A stretch of 64,000 nucleotides of DNA from Marinobacter salicampi (GCF_011074795.1 NZ_JAAMPF010000036.1:355631-419630); one strand, 5' to 3'. Positions 25,576 to 34,709 are shown, counted from the first letter of the stretch. A program made the numbers and translations. Notes: generated by a model not told the origin, from the sequence alone.

Positions 25576-26655
25576 ATGAAATGGCTGGTCAGCGCTTTAT
25601 TGATTCTCGCCCTTGCGGCTGCAGCTTTCGCTATGCTGCCATCTCCGGTAGACAGCGTAGCCTGGACGCCACCGGAAGCCCCCGCGATGACGGGCCCCCT
25701 GGCGGCGAATCAGCTGCTTCAGAAGGCTGACCTGCTGGCCAGGGGCGAGGTTTACGGACCTGAAGACACGGCGGTCGATGCCCAGGGCCGGCTTTACGCA
25801 GGTACCCAGGATGGCAAGGTCGTCCGCCTGTGGCCGGATAGCAGGTTGGAGACCTGGGTGGAGACGGGCGGGCGCCCGCTGGGGATGGTATTCGATGAAG
25901 CCGGACGTCTCATCGTTGCAGACTCGTACAAGGGTCTGCTGGCCATCAGTCCAGATGCCAGGGTTGAGGTGTTGGCAACAAGTGCCGGCGGGGTCGATTT
26001 CGGGTTCACCGACGATGTGGCTATTGCGCCTGATGGCCGGATCTATTTCAGCGATGCCAGCTCGCGCTTTCACCAGCCAGACTACCTGCTTGACCTCTTC
26101 GAGACCCGGCCCCATGGCAGGCTTTTGCGGCACGACCCCGTCACCGGCGAAACCGAGGTTCTCCTTGATGATCTTTACTTTGCTAACGGCGTGGCAGTAG
26201 CTCCGCAAGGCGACTATGTTCTGGTCAATGAAACCTGGAAATACCGCATTACCCGATACTGGATCGAAGGCGAACGGAAAGGTGAAGCTGAGGTTTTCAT
26301 CGAGAACCTGCCGGGCTTCCCCGATAACCTGGCAGTAGACGAGGAAGGCCGTTACTGGGTTGCTCTCCCCACCCTGCGCAACCCGCAGATCGATGCAGCT
26401 CACCCGAAACCCTGGCTGAAGGAAATGATCGCAAAACTGCCTGACTTCCTGCAGCCACCGATCGAGGAGTATGGCCTGGTCATTGCCCTGAATCCAAATG
26501 GAGAGATCGTGACCAGTCTGCATGACCCCTCGGGCCAGCATTTGCAGGAAATCACATCGGTGAACCCCCACAAGGGCGTCTTATACTTTGGTTCACTTCA
26601 CAACGACAGAATCGGACGTCTACCGTTTGAACGGATCCCGGGAATTGGAGACTGA
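25576..26655 (+). CDS. SMP-30/strictosidine synthase-like beta-propeller protein
   Basis: A 359-residue protein with an N-terminal hydrophobic anchor or uncleaved signal (WLVSALLILALAAAAFAM) and a six-bladed propeller. Features include GPEDTAVDAQGRLYAGTQDG, FTDDVAIAPDGRIYFSDAS, YFANGVAVAPQGDYVLVNET and GFPDNLAVDEEGRYWVAL, typical of the strictosidine synthase-like group that includes lactonases and arylesterases. It is probably a periplasmic or membrane-anchored hydrolase. It ends four bases before the thioesterase start, indicating a shared transcript. Confidence 0.88.
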   Translation: MKWLVSALLILALAAAAFAMLPSPVDSVAWTPPEAPAMTGPLAANQLLQKADLLARGEVYGPEDTAVDAQGRLYAGTQDGKVVRLWPDSRLETWVETGGRPLGMVFDEAGRLIVADSYKGLLAISPDARVEVLATSAGGVDFGFTDDVAIAPDGRIYFSDASSRFHQPDYLLDLFETRPHGRLLRHDPVTGETEVLLDDLYFANGVAVAPQGDYVLVNETWKYRITRYWIEGERKGEAEVFIENLPGFPDNLAVDEEGRYWVALPTLRNPQIDAAHPKPWLKEMIAKLPDFLQPPIEEYGLVIALNPNGEIVTSLHDPSGQHLQEITSVNPHKGVLYFGSLHNDRIGRLPFERIPGIGD

Positions 26656-26659
26656 ACCT

Positions 26660-27136
26660 ATGAGCACGGACGAATTATTCCCCGAACTTGAATGGGACCT
26701 TCCAGAGCCGTTCACCATGCCCATTGAGGTGAAGGACGAAGATACCGACCGGCTGGGCCACGCCAACAATGTGGTTTACGTTCGCTGGCTCGAGGAGATC
26801 AGCTGGGCCCATATCGAAACCCTGGGGATGACCTGGGAGCTCCATCTGGCCACCGGCAAGGCCATGGCTATAACCCGCACCGAGATTGATTACCTTGCCG
26901 CTGCCAACGCTGGTGACCGGCTGGTGCTGGCAACCTGGCTGACCGGTTTCGACGGCCGTCTGCGTTCGTCCCGCCAGTTCCAATTGCAGCGACCAGAAGA
27001 CGGTAAGACTCTGGTCCGTGCGGTTTCCACCCATGCCTGCGTCAGCCTTGATACACAGCGACCCACCCGGGCGCCCAGGGAGTATGCAGATATTCTGGGA
27101 GGGGCCTCAGTAAAGGGCGGTATCCCCATGCTCTAG
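26660..27136 (+). CDS. acyl-CoA thioesterase (4HBT/YbgC hot-dog fold)
   Basis: A 158-residue hot-dog-fold protein. The segment TDRLGHANNVVYVRWLEE near residue 30 corresponds to the 4-hydroxybenzoyl-CoA thioesterase signature, and the rest keeps the family beta pattern (AITRTEIDYLAAANAGDRLV). It likely hydrolyses short or aromatic acyl-CoA. The ATG at 26660-26662 follows GGAG; the frame opens earlier, inside the previous gene, without a matching start. It lies immediately downstream of the SMP-30-like gene. Confidence 0.9.
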   Translation: MSTDELFPELEWDLPEPFTMPIEVKDEDTDRLGHANNVVYVRWLEEISWAHIETLGMTWELHLATGKAMAITRTEIDYLAAANAGDRLVLATWLTGFDGRLRSSRQFQLQRPEDGKTLVRAVSTHACVSLDTQRPTRAPREYADILGGASVKGGIPML

Positions 27137-27200
27137 CTTCGACCCGGAGCAGGGTTTATCTGCTAGTCTCAATGAACACATGCCAGTGATCGGAGAAAAC

Positions 27201-28175
27201 ATGGACAACAGCATGCGCCACATCGTTTATGACCAGTTCGGAGATGCCAGCGTGCTGCGCCTGGAAACCTCTCCACGGCCCCGGCCAGAAGCTGGTGAGA
27301 TCCTCATAAGGGTAGCCGGTGCCGGCGTGAACCCCATCGACTGGAAAACCCGAAAGGGATTGGGTTTTGCCGCGCGCCAGATTGAAGACCACCTGCCGTG
27401 GACTCCGGGCTACGATGTGTCCGGCAAGGTTGTCGCCGTCGGAGAAGGAGTGGAGACCCTGGCGGAAGGTGACCGGGTAATGGGTATGATCGGCTTTCCC
27501 AGGCTGGGCGGCGCCTACGCTGAATACGCAGTCGCTCGGGCGGACGAGTTGGCCATAGTGCCGGCAGAGCTGGATCTGGTCACCGCGGCAGGTTTACCGC
27601 TGGCCGCACTGACGGCATGGCAGGCTCTGTTCGAGGTAGCCCAGGTGGCGCCGGGTCAGAAAGTACTGATTCATGCCGGGGCCGGTGGCGTCGGGCACTT
27701 CGCGGTGCAGTTCGCGCTGGTGCGTGGTGCCCACGTGATCGCGACTGCCTCGTCCGCCAACCGGGATTTCCTGGCCGGCCTGGGGGTTCATGAAGTCATC
27801 GATTATCACATTACTGATGTGGTCGATGAATGTTACGGCCTGGATGCGGTGATCGATCTGATAGGCGGTGAAACCGGCCTACGTTCCCTTCATACCCTGG
27901 CTGAAGGCGGCGTTTTGGTCACCATTCCCACTGCTACTGCCGACGAGATCATTACCGCGGCAGAGAAGCTGGGCCTGAAGGCCCATGGCATGACGGTGCG
28001 TCCTGATGTTTTCCACCTTGAGGAAATCGCCGAACTGATTGAGGACGGCGACGTCCAGGTACACGTGGAGCATCGGTTTACACTGGCCGAAGCCAGCGAA
28101 GCTCACGAATTGCTGGAACAGGGGCATGTACGGGGCAAGCTTATCCTCAATTGCACCAGCGACGAATCGCTCTGA
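27201..28175 (+). CDS. MDR-family quinone oxidoreductase (zinc-free alcohol dehydrogenase-like)
   Basis: A 324-residue NAD(P)H-dependent reductase of the medium-chain dehydrogenase superfamily. It has the GroES-like N-terminal domain with GAGVNPIDWKTRKG and PGYDVSGKVVAVGEGV, and a Rossmann domain with LIHAGAGGVGHFAVQFAL. Zinc ligands of true alcohol dehydrogenases are missing, so a quinone or enoyl reductase is likely. I chose the ATG at 27201 with GGAG upstream. Confidence 0.92.
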   Translation: MDNSMRHIVYDQFGDASVLRLETSPRPRPEAGEILIRVAGAGVNPIDWKTRKGLGFAARQIEDHLPWTPGYDVSGKVVAVGEGVETLAEGDRVMGMIGFPRLGGAYAEYAVARADELAIVPAELDLVTAAGLPLAALTAWQALFEVAQVAPGQKVLIHAGAGGVGHFAVQFALVRGAHVIATASSANRDFLAGLGVHEVIDYHITDVVDECYGLDAVIDLIGGETGLRSLHTLAEGGVLVTIPTATADEIITAAEKLGLKAHGMTVRPDVFHLEEIAELIEDGDVQVHVEHRFTLAEASEAHELLEQGHVRGKLILNCTSDESL

Positions 28176-28227
28176 TGCCCAAAGCCTCCAGCAGTTGCAT
28201 GGCTTAAGGTCTCTACCGGCCAGGTTA

Positions 28228-30084
28228 TTAGACGGTTGCAACCTCGGAATTTGTGCCAGGTCCTTCTAACGCTTTCTCCTGTCTTTCTTTGGGCGGTTGA
28301 GGCGGTACCAGGCTGACCAGTCCCCATCCCTTGTCGAGTTTGGCCTGGGGTTCGCTCTTGACTGCATGGATGCGACCGCGTGGGTCAAGCGTAAACAGGG
28401 GCAAGGCGTCGTTGCCATAGCGTTGCTGGAAGTCCTCATAGCTGAAGGCCTCACTGAGCTGCGTGGTTTTGACGGTATAGCCCTTGCTGATCATGCTCGC
28501 GAGCTTGGCATAGCTGATGTTGCCGAACAGCCCCCGGGTCTGCTGGATTTTTTCCGCCGTTTGATGTCTTGCCTTCTGATCCTGGTCGCCCTCGGACAGG
28601 CTGAATACCCGGCCATCCCCGAGCAGGTCCAGAAAGTGATAGGTGGCCAGGGAGTTCAGCTGCTTGTAGGGTGAGATCACCAGCAGGTTGCCGATGCCTG
28701 TCAGGTCCAGGTGGGTGGCGGCGTGTTCCGAAACCGGATTGCCAAAATACACCTGCAGGTTGTCCATACGCGCCAGCCGCACGTTCTCCCAGTTGGTATC
28801 AATCAGCACCACCGGCACGTCCAGCTTCTTCAGGGCCAGACCGATCTGGCGGGCGACCTGGTTGGCCCCCAGAATGACAAAACCATAGTCCGCCGGCTCG
28901 GCCACCTTCAGGAGGCGTGCGATGGGCCTGGCGGTCAGGCTCTGCAGGGTCACGGTGGTTATGATAACCATGAACACCAGCGGCACCAGGGCGTCAGCAC
29001 CCTCGTAACCGACTCTCTCAAGCTGGAACGCAAACAGGGCTGAGACCGCCGCCGCGACAATGCCTCGGGGGGCTACCCAACTGAGAAACAGTTTGTCGCG
29101 CCAGTCCAGGCTGGTGCCAATGGCTGACAGAAAAATGCTGAGCGGCCGGGCGACCACGATCAGAGCGGCGAGCACCACCACCAGTCCCCACCCCAGCTGT
29201 GCAATGGCTGCAAACTCAACCCGGGCTGCAAGAATGATAAACAGGGCGGAAATCAGCAGCACGCTCAGGGATTCCTTGAACTCCAGAATGCTTTCGGTGG
29301 GTACCTGCTTCATATTGGCCATCCAGATGCCCATAACCGTCACCGTGAGCAGACCGGATTCATGGGCCAGTTCGTTGGAAACCGCGTAGACGCCGAGCAT
29401 GAAGGTCAGGGTGCCAGCATTGTGCAGGTACTGGGGAACAAGATGTTTGCGCAAGGCCATGCCGTTGAGCCAGCCTGCAGCGGCCCCCAGGGTCAGGCCG
29501 GTCAATATGGTGGTGGCGAAGATATAGAGCGAATGCCCGAACACGTTGCCCTGTCCCCAGGACACAATGCCCTCGAACACCAGTACCGCGAGCAGGGCCC
29601 CCACCGGGTCAATGATAATGCCTTCCCAGCGTAAGATGTTGGCCAGCCGGGCGGCGGGTCGCACTGACCTCAGCAGTGGCGCTATGACTGTCGGCCCGGT
29701 GACCACAGCGATGGCGCCGAACAGCAGGGCGATCTCCCAGGCCACCCCCAGTGCCCAGTGGGCGGCTAGGGTTCCAATGGTACAGGTGACGATGGAGCCG
29801 ATCGGAATCAGGTTTCGAACCATGGTGCCGTGGCCCTTGATCTCCTGGAACCTCAGGGTCAGGCTGCCCTCGAAGAGAATGATTGCCACCGACAGCGAGA
29901 TCAGCGGAAACAGCAGGTCGCCAAAAATGGCTTCAGGATCAAGCAGGCCGAACAGCGGCCCCGCCGCAATACCGCCGGCAAGCAGAAACAGGATGGCGGG
30001 AACCCGCAGGCGCCACGCAAGCCACTGACAGAAAAGCGAGATAAGACCGATGCTGGCTAGCAGCAGGACAGTACTGGCAGTCAT
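28228..30084 (-). CDS. Na+/H+ antiporter (CPA1 type) with C-terminal TrkA-N domain
   Basis: A 618-residue inner-membrane protein with about 12-13 hydrophobic segments in residues 1-390, including LPRWEGIIIDP-like ion-site context (ANILRWEGIIIDPVGALLAV). A cytosolic TrkA-N (RCK) domain follows, with GANQVARQIGLALKK and VPVVLIDTNW, suggesting nucleotide control. The arrangement is typical of NhaP/YjcE-type monovalent cation:proton antiporters. It is convergent with the quinone reductase gene, 52 bases apart. Confidence 0.92.
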   Translation of the reverse strand: MTASTVLLLASIGLISLFCQWLAWRLRVPAILFLLAGGIAAGPLFGLLDPEAIFGDLLFPLISLSVAIILFEGSLTLRFQEIKGHGTMVRNLIPIGSIVTCTIGTLAAHWALGVAWEIALLFGAIAVVTGPTVIAPLLRSVRPAARLANILRWEGIIIDPVGALLAVLVFEGIVSWGQGNVFGHSLYIFATTILTGLTLGAAAGWLNGMALRKHLVPQYLHNAGTLTFMLGVYAVSNELAHESGLLTVTVMGIWMANMKQVPTESILEFKESLSVLLISALFIILAARVEFAAIAQLGWGLVVVLAALIVVARPLSIFLSAIGTSLDWRDKLFLSWVAPRGIVAAAVSALFAFQLERVGYEGADALVPLVFMVIITTVTLQSLTARPIARLLKVAEPADYGFVILGANQVARQIGLALKKLDVPVVLIDTNWENVRLARMDNLQVYFGNPVSEHAATHLDLTGIGNLLVISPYKQLNSLATYHFLDLLGDGRVFSLSEGDQDQKARHQTAEKIQQTRGLFGNISYAKLASMISKGYTVKTTQLSEAFSYEDFQQRYGNDALPLFTLDPRGRIHAVKSEPQAKLDKGWGLVSLVPPQPPKERQEKALEGPGTNSEVATV

Positions 30085-30167
30085 GTTAAAGACAGAATCC
30101 CTTGGTGGTGGTCATGGGTCAGGTAAACTCATCCGAGTCTGCAAAACCGCAATGGTGGCTTCCGTGC

Positions 30168-30974
30168 TCAGGGCTGGCCTGCCTTGGCCTTGCCCGCAAT
30201 CCGGTTGATCAGTCGCGACGCTGCGACAAGACCGAAACTGGCAGTGACGGGGCTGGAGGCGCCAAACCCCGAGGCGCAATCAAGGCGTACCGGCCCGTCG
30301 GTGATGGGCTTTTGCAGGCAGACCTCGCCGTCTCCGGAAGGATACGTGAGCTGCTCCAGCGAGTACACGGCTTCAATGCCGAACCGCCGCTTGGGGTTAC
30401 GGGAAAAACCGTACTCCCGTCGCAGCATGTTGCGCACCTTGGCCAATAACGGGTCCTGGATGGTTCGGCTCAGGTCGCCAACCTGAATCTGGGTGGGGTC
30501 GGTCTGGCCACCGGCGCCACCGGCACAGACCAGAGGTATCTTGCGGCGCTGGCAGTGGGAGATGAGGGCAGCCTTGGGTTTTACGCTATCGATGGCGTCA
30601 ATCACGGCGGTCAGATCCTGGGTTATCAATTCGGTCACATTGCGCGGCGTCAGAAAGCCGAAGTGCACCCGGATATCAGCCTCGGGGTTGATAGCCCGCA
30701 GCCGGTCCGCCATGGCATCGGTTTTGGTTCGCCCATACTGACCGGCAAGCGCATGGAGCTGGCGGTTGGTGTTGGAGACGCAGACGTCATCCATATCAAT
30801 GAGCGTTATGGTGCCGATGCCGGTTCTTGCCAGGGCCTCGGCCGCCCACGAACCAACCCCACCGAGGCCCACAACGGCGATGTGGCTGGCCCGAAAAGCA
30901 GCCAGGGCCTTGCGTCCGTAAAGTCGTTCTATGCCTCCAAAGCGCAAGGCAAAGTCGTCGGAAGAAGTCGTCAT
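30168..30974 (-). CDS. tcdA: tRNA threonylcarbamoyladenosine dehydratase TcdA (CsdL)
   Basis: TcdA cyclises t6A37 of tRNA to ct6A using ATP. This E1-like protein of about 268 residues shows the Rossmann nucleotide motif VVGLGGVGSWAAEALARTGI, the catalytic-loop region DMDDVCVSNTNRQLHA and a GAGGQTDPTQIQ segment. I used the ATG at 30972-30974 (MTTSSDDFALRFGGIERLYG), which fits the family start; a GTG five codons upstream at 30989 is possible. The csdA/csdE genes that accompany it in E. coli are not in the window. Confidence 0.93.
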   Translation of the reverse strand: MTTSSDDFALRFGGIERLYGRKALAAFRASHIAVVGLGGVGSWAAEALARTGIGTITLIDMDDVCVSNTNRQLHALAGQYGRTKTDAMADRLRAINPEADIRVHFGFLTPRNVTELITQDLTAVIDAIDSVKPKAALISHCQRRKIPLVCAGGAGGQTDPTQIQVGDLSRTIQDPLLAKVRNMLRREYGFSRNPKRRFGIEAVYSLEQLTYPSGDGEVCLQKPITDGPVRLDCASGFGASSPVTASFGLVAASRLINRIAGKAKAGQP

Positions 30975-31090
30975 AGACCCTTGGTACACCCCTGGCGGTC
31001 ATGATCAGGAGCAGCTCCTGATTGTGTCTGATGCCGGCCATTGTAACCCAAGGCCCTGCCGGCTGCAGGCATCGGGTTGTGGGTGAGCCA

Positions 31091-31117
31091 TAAAAAAAGC
31101 CACGCAAAAGCGTGGCT
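31091..31117 (-). terminator. intrinsic terminator (minus strand)
   Basis: The stem AGCCACGC (31098-31105) and GCGTGGCT (31110-31117) is a perfect 8-bp pair with an AAAA loop on the plus strand. On the minus strand it is followed by seven T residues (A tract at 31092-31098). It would end transcription coming from the acyl-CoA dehydrogenase gene or from the small-RNA candidate that starts near 31181. Confidence 0.9.
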
Positions 31118-31181
31118 TGTAAGCAAGGCACTCAACCCTACGGGGAGCTGAGCTGGACTAGTTCAGAGACACTAATCAACA
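31091..31181 (-). ncRNA. candidate small RNA of about 90 nt
   Basis: Between a promoter-like TATACT (31188-31193, minus strand) and the intrinsic terminator lies a stretch of about 90 nt with no ATG and no convincing ORF. It can fold a first hairpin (CTCA at 31131-31134 with TGAG at 31149-31152, plus inner CCC/GGG pairs) and then the terminator hairpin, the usual layout of a bacterial small RNA. Alternatively this is only the 3' untranslated end of the acyl-CoA dehydrogenase transcript. No homology can be claimed. Confidence 0.35.
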
Positions 31182-31187
31182 AGACCA

Positions 31188-31251
31188 AGTATAGGCTCCC
31201 CAAGTCGTCAATGACTGGTCATATTCTGCCAATCATTAGTCATATCCGGCC
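31188..31251 (-). promoter_or_regulatory. 21-bp tandem direct repeat over a promoter-like -35 region
   Basis: On the minus strand two adjacent 21-bp units (31231-31251 and 31210-31230) share 16 of 21 positions, with cores GGATATGAC and GAATATGAC each preceded by GGC. A third, poorer core (AATGTGACCAG) lies at 31266-31276. The unit nearer the -10 box TATACT (31188-31193) runs over the -35 position, which itself is poor (AGTCAT). Tandem direct sites with a two-turn period overlapping a weak -35 are the hallmark of AraC/XylS-type activator promoters; which regulator binds is unknown. Confidence 0.45.
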
Positions 31252-31291
31252 ATGGCTGCCCAGCCCTGGTCACATTGGGGCAACCGGATGG

Positions 31292-33067
31292 CTAGGCCGC
31301 CCAGTGGTCATCTTCAAAGGCCATGAGTGAGTCCTTGCCGCTGGTGATGTCGGCCAGCAGACTCTGAACTTCCGGGATCACCTTTTCGAAGTAAAACCGA
31401 GCAGATACCTTTTTGCTTTCCAGCAGGGCCTGGTTGCCATCACCTTCTTCAAGCTTTGTCTGGGCCACATCAGCCATACGCGACCAGAGGTAGCCGATCA
31501 CCGTCAGTGCCATTAGGCGGAGATAAGGCGTTGCCGCGGCCCCGGCTTGCTCGGGATCTTTTGGCGCATGGGTCGCAAGCCACAGGGTGGCTTCTTCCAG
31601 GGACTTAATGCTGGCCTTGAGCTCTTCCCGATGGGGGGCCTCCGGGTGTTCTTCCAGAAAACCGGTCAGCACCCCGAACAGTTGCCGGACAAGCTGGCCG
31701 CCCTTCAGGCCCAGCTTGCGTCCGACCAGGTCCATGGCCTGGATACCGTTGGTTCCCTCGTAAATGCGCGCAATGCGGCCATCGCGGACCAGCTGTTCCA
31801 GCGGCCAGTCGGTGGTGAATCCAGATCCGCCAAGTACCTGCAGACCAATGTTGGTATTGGCTGCGCCTTCGTCCGTCAGGAATGACTTCACAACCGGGGT
31901 CAGAAGCTGCACCAGGTCATCGGCCTTTTCCCGCACCGCTTCGTCGGGATGGGCGACGGACAGGTCAAGCTGCTGGCCGGTGAATAAAGCCAGTGCCCGC
32001 ATGCCCTCGTTCAGCACTTTCTGGCGCATCAGCATCCGCCGCACATCCGGGTGCACAATGATCGGATCAGCCGGGCCGTCGGGGTTTTTGGGGCCACTCA
32101 GGGAGCGACTCTGGAGACGCTCACGGGCAAAGCCCAGACTTTCCTGGTAGGCCATTTCCGCCAGGCCCAGGCCTTGCATGCCGACCATCAGCCGTGCTTC
32201 GTTCATCATGGTGAACATGGCACGCATGCCGTCGTTGGGTTTGCCGACCAGCCAGCCTTTGGCGCCTTCGAAGTTCATCACGCAAGTGGCAGAGCCCTTG
32301 ATGCCCATCTTGTGTTCAAGGCCGCCACAGAACGCGGGATTTCGCTCGCCGCTGTCCGGTAGAACTTTGGGTACCACGAACAGGGAGATTCCTTTGGTGG
32401 TATCCGGTGCGCCTGGCAGTTTTGCCAGTACCAGATGGATAATGTTGTCTACCAGATCGTGCTCGCCACCGGTAATCCAGATCTTGGTACCTTCAATTGC
32501 ATAGGAGCCATCCTCGTTGGGCGTGGCTCTCGTGCGGATCAGACCCAGGTCGGTGCCGCACTGGGGCTCGGTAAGACACATGGTGCCGGTCCACTGGCCG
32601 CTGATTAGCTTTTCCAGGTAAGTATCCTTCAGCTCTTCCGACCCATGATCGTAAAGGGCACTGATAGCCCCGTGGGTCAGGCCAGGATACATACCGAGAG
32701 AAAGGTTGGTGGAACACACCATCTCGTCGACGATGAACTTGAGGGTATGGGGCAGGCCCTGCCCCCCGTAGGCAAGCGGCGCATCCAGGGCGGTCCAGCC
32801 ACCGTCGACAAATTGCTTGTAGGCCGCCTGGAAACCCTCTGGGGTCCGGACCTCATGGGTTTGAGGGTCATAGGCACAACCCTGGCGGTCCCCAGTGACA
32901 TTGGTAGGCTGAATGACCTCGGCCGCCAGCCGCCCGGCTTCCTGCAACACAGCATCGATCAGGTCCGGCGTGGCATCGGCATACTTTTCGAGTTCATGAA
33001 GCCTGTCTACGCCAAGGACATCATTCAGAAGGAACCGGATATCATTCAGGGGCGCTTTGTATTGCAT
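31292..33067 (-). CDS. acyl-CoA dehydrogenase
   Basis: A 591-residue FAD enzyme that oxidises acyl-CoA to enoyl-CoA in beta-oxidation. The FAD/substrate segments MCLTEPQCGTDLGLIRTRA and IWITGGEHD, the HKMGIKGSATCVMNFEGAKG region and the catalytic-base neighbourhood IARIYEGTNGIQAMDLVGRK are present. Length is that of the large FadE-type dehydrogenases with an extra C-terminal domain found in Pseudomonas and Marinobacter. The gene is followed by a 174-base gap with the small-RNA candidate and terminator, and faces the SDR gene across a 200-base divergent gap. Confidence 0.94.
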   Translation of the reverse strand: MQYKAPLNDIRFLLNDVLGVDRLHELEKYADATPDLIDAVLQEAGRLAAEVIQPTNVTGDRQGCAYDPQTHEVRTPEGFQAAYKQFVDGGWTALDAPLAYGGQGLPHTLKFIVDEMVCSTNLSLGMYPGLTHGAISALYDHGSEELKDTYLEKLISGQWTGTMCLTEPQCGTDLGLIRTRATPNEDGSYAIEGTKIWITGGEHDLVDNIIHLVLAKLPGAPDTTKGISLFVVPKVLPDSGERNPAFCGGLEHKMGIKGSATCVMNFEGAKGWLVGKPNDGMRAMFTMMNEARLMVGMQGLGLAEMAYQESLGFARERLQSRSLSGPKNPDGPADPIIVHPDVRRMLMRQKVLNEGMRALALFTGQQLDLSVAHPDEAVREKADDLVQLLTPVVKSFLTDEGAANTNIGLQVLGGSGFTTDWPLEQLVRDGRIARIYEGTNGIQAMDLVGRKLGLKGGQLVRQLFGVLTGFLEEHPEAPHREELKASIKSLEEATLWLATHAPKDPEQAGAAATPYLRLMALTVIGYLWSRMADVAQTKLEEGDGNQALLESKKVSARFYFEKVIPEVQSLLADITSGKDSLMAFEDDHWAA

Positions 33068-33267
33068 GTTGGCTCTCGCTTTTGCTCATCGTTGGGTTCG
33101 AAATTCTCAGCCTGGGAGCTGACCTGATTTCACCGACTGCTAACACCTGTTTCATACGTCTGTTTGAATGACCTGGTTCACCCACGACAGTCCATTACGG
33201 CCAATATTTCGTATTTTTAGCGCTACCGCCTACTTCGGTAACGCGTCACGTTTCAGAGGAGAAGGAG

Positions 33268-34002
33268 ATGAGCAACATCCTGTTGGCCGGAGCTACCGGG
33301 GGCATAGGCCGGGCCATTGCCAACCATCTACTGGAGAAGTCTGAGGTTAAGGTCTGGGGACTGTGCCGCGCGCCAGCCCAAGAGGCTGACTGGCTGGCCC
33401 GGCACGAGGGTCGCCTCGCACTTGGAAGCTGGGACGCCAGCCGGCCTGAGCGCTTCCAAGGCAACCTGAAGGCGCTGCTGCCCGAAGGACTCGAGGTGAC
33501 CGGACTGATCTACGCCGCCGGTGTGCTCCACGGGCAGGGCCTCAAGCCGGAGAAGCGTCTTGAGGATCTGGACCCGGCCAACCTGGTTCACAGCTACGGG
33601 GTCAATGCCGCGGCTTTTCCCATGCTGACCCAAGCTTTGCTGCCCTGGCTCAGGCACAGCGAGCTGGTCAGACTGATGGCACTTTCTGCCAAAGTGGGGT
33701 CGCTTACGGATAACCGGATGGGTGGTTGGTACGCCTACCGCGCCTCCAAGGCTGCCCTGAACATGTTTGTGCGCAACCTGGCTGTGGAGATGCCGAGGCG
33801 GATAAGGCGTATCTGCTGCGTTGCGGTGCATCCGGGTACGACCCATACCCGTTTAAGCGCGCCTTTCACCCAGTCCCTGGCGCAATTGAACGTTCATGAG
33901 CCTGACTCTACTGGGAGCAATATGGTGCGGATTTTCGATAGCCTGACGGAAAGGGACAACGGCCGGTTCATTAACTGGGATGGCAGCGACTTGCCCTGGT
34001 GA
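33268..34002 (+). CDS. short-chain dehydrogenase/reductase
   Basis: A 244-residue Rossmann-fold oxidoreductase. The nucleotide motif GATGGIGRAIA is at residues 8-18, with a catalytic serine candidate in MALSAKVGSL and the YxxxK motif in WYAYRASKAALN. The downstream VHPGTTHTRLS matches the SDR PG motif. It resembles the C-factor-like group of SDRs; the substrate is unknown. AGGAGAAGGAG just before the ATG is a very strong ribosome site. It stands alone between divergent and convergent neighbours. Confidence 0.92.
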   Translation: MSNILLAGATGGIGRAIANHLLEKSEVKVWGLCRAPAQEADWLARHEGRLALGSWDASRPERFQGNLKALLPEGLEVTGLIYAAGVLHGQGLKPEKRLEDLDPANLVHSYGVNAAAFPMLTQALLPWLRHSELVRLMALSAKVGSLTDNRMGGWYAYRASKAALNMFVRNLAVEMPRRIRRICCVAVHPGTTHTRLSAPFTQSLAQLNVHEPDSTGSNMVRIFDSLTERDNGRFINWDGSDLPW

Positions 34003-34017
34003 AGGGGAGTCTGAAAC

Positions 34018-34043
34018 GAAAAAACCCACCGGGCAGGTGGGTT
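34018..34043 (-). terminator. intrinsic terminator of the rpoE-chrR operon
   Basis: AACCCACC (34023-34030) pairs with GGTGGGTT (34036-34043) around loop GGGCA. On the minus strand the stem is followed by a six-T run (A tract 34019-34024). It lies 25 bases after the anti-sigma gene and may also slow transcription from the SDR gene. Confidence 0.85.
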
Positions 34044-34067
34044 CTTCAGTCCCTTGGCCAGGCGGTT

Positions 34068-34709
34068 TTACCTGATAAAGGGGTTCAGCAGACGGGTGAA
34101 CGTGCCTGTGAGTTTGACCGGTGCGCTCAATACTGAAAGCGTAATGCAGTCGTCCCCCTCGAGGGCTATGGGCTTGTGTTCGTCCTGCTGGTTCAGCACC
34201 ACAAAATCCCATTGGTTGAAAATGCCCTTGTTGTCGGCGAACGCTCCCTGAAGCACGATAGTGGTCTCTTCGCCGCGATGGGTATGAGTCGGTGCCTTGC
34301 CCCCTGCGGTCAGTTTCTGTAGCACCACCTGTTCGGTCTGGCCCGGGAACCGGTCACTGATGTCCAGCACACTGACGTCCCCCAGTTGGCGCTTCCACGG
34401 CAGGCTGTCGAGGTCATTGCCAAGCAGTTTCTGTAACGGGCCGACCGATCGGCGCTGCTGGGCTTCGACTTGATCCGGTCCGGGCCCTTCATCGATGCGT
34501 GCCAGGATGCTATCGAAGGTTGTATCGGCGACGCTGACCTGGGGTTGCTGCTCCATCATGATGGCGCCGAGGCTGTCCAGCATGTCGACCCGGCTACGGC
34601 AATGACTGCATTGGTCAAGGTGCAGTCTTATGCACAAGGCATGGGGTTCTGTCAGGTTCCCTGCACTGTATTCCATCAGGCTGAAGCTGTCAGGATGATG
34701 CTGTGTCAT
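34068..34709 (-). CDS. chrR: ChrR-type zinc anti-sigma factor with cupin domain
   Basis: A 213-residue anti-sigma factor. The N-terminal zinc anti-sigma domain has H5, H30, C34 and C37 (HLDQCSHC), the ligand set of Rhodobacter ChrR. The C-terminal cupin domain (about 110-200) shows THTHRGEETTIVLQG, a probable second metal site. In Rhodobacter, ChrR releases its sigma factor on singlet oxygen or organic peroxide stress; the same role is likely here. Its ATG overlaps the sigma gene stop by four bases (ATGA). Confidence 0.93.
   Translation of the reverse strand: MTQHHPDSFSLMEYSAGNLTEPHALCIRLHLDQCSHCRSRVDMLDSLGAIMMEQQPQVSVADTTFDSILARIDEGPGPDQVEAQQRRSVGPLQKLLGNDLDSLPWKRQLGDVSVLDISDRFPGQTEQVVLQKLTAGGKAPTHTHRGEETTIVLQGAFADNKGIFNQWDFVVLNQQDEHKPIALEGDDCITLSVLSAPVKLTGTFTRLLNPFIR

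Noticed and set aside
33068..33267. AAACAG direct repeats in the acyl-CoA dehydrogenase/SDR gap as a PsrA or FadR operator
   Set aside because: The repeats are direct, while PsrA and FadR sites are inverted; the match to consensus is poor. The 200-base gap otherwise shows only the SDR ribosome site.
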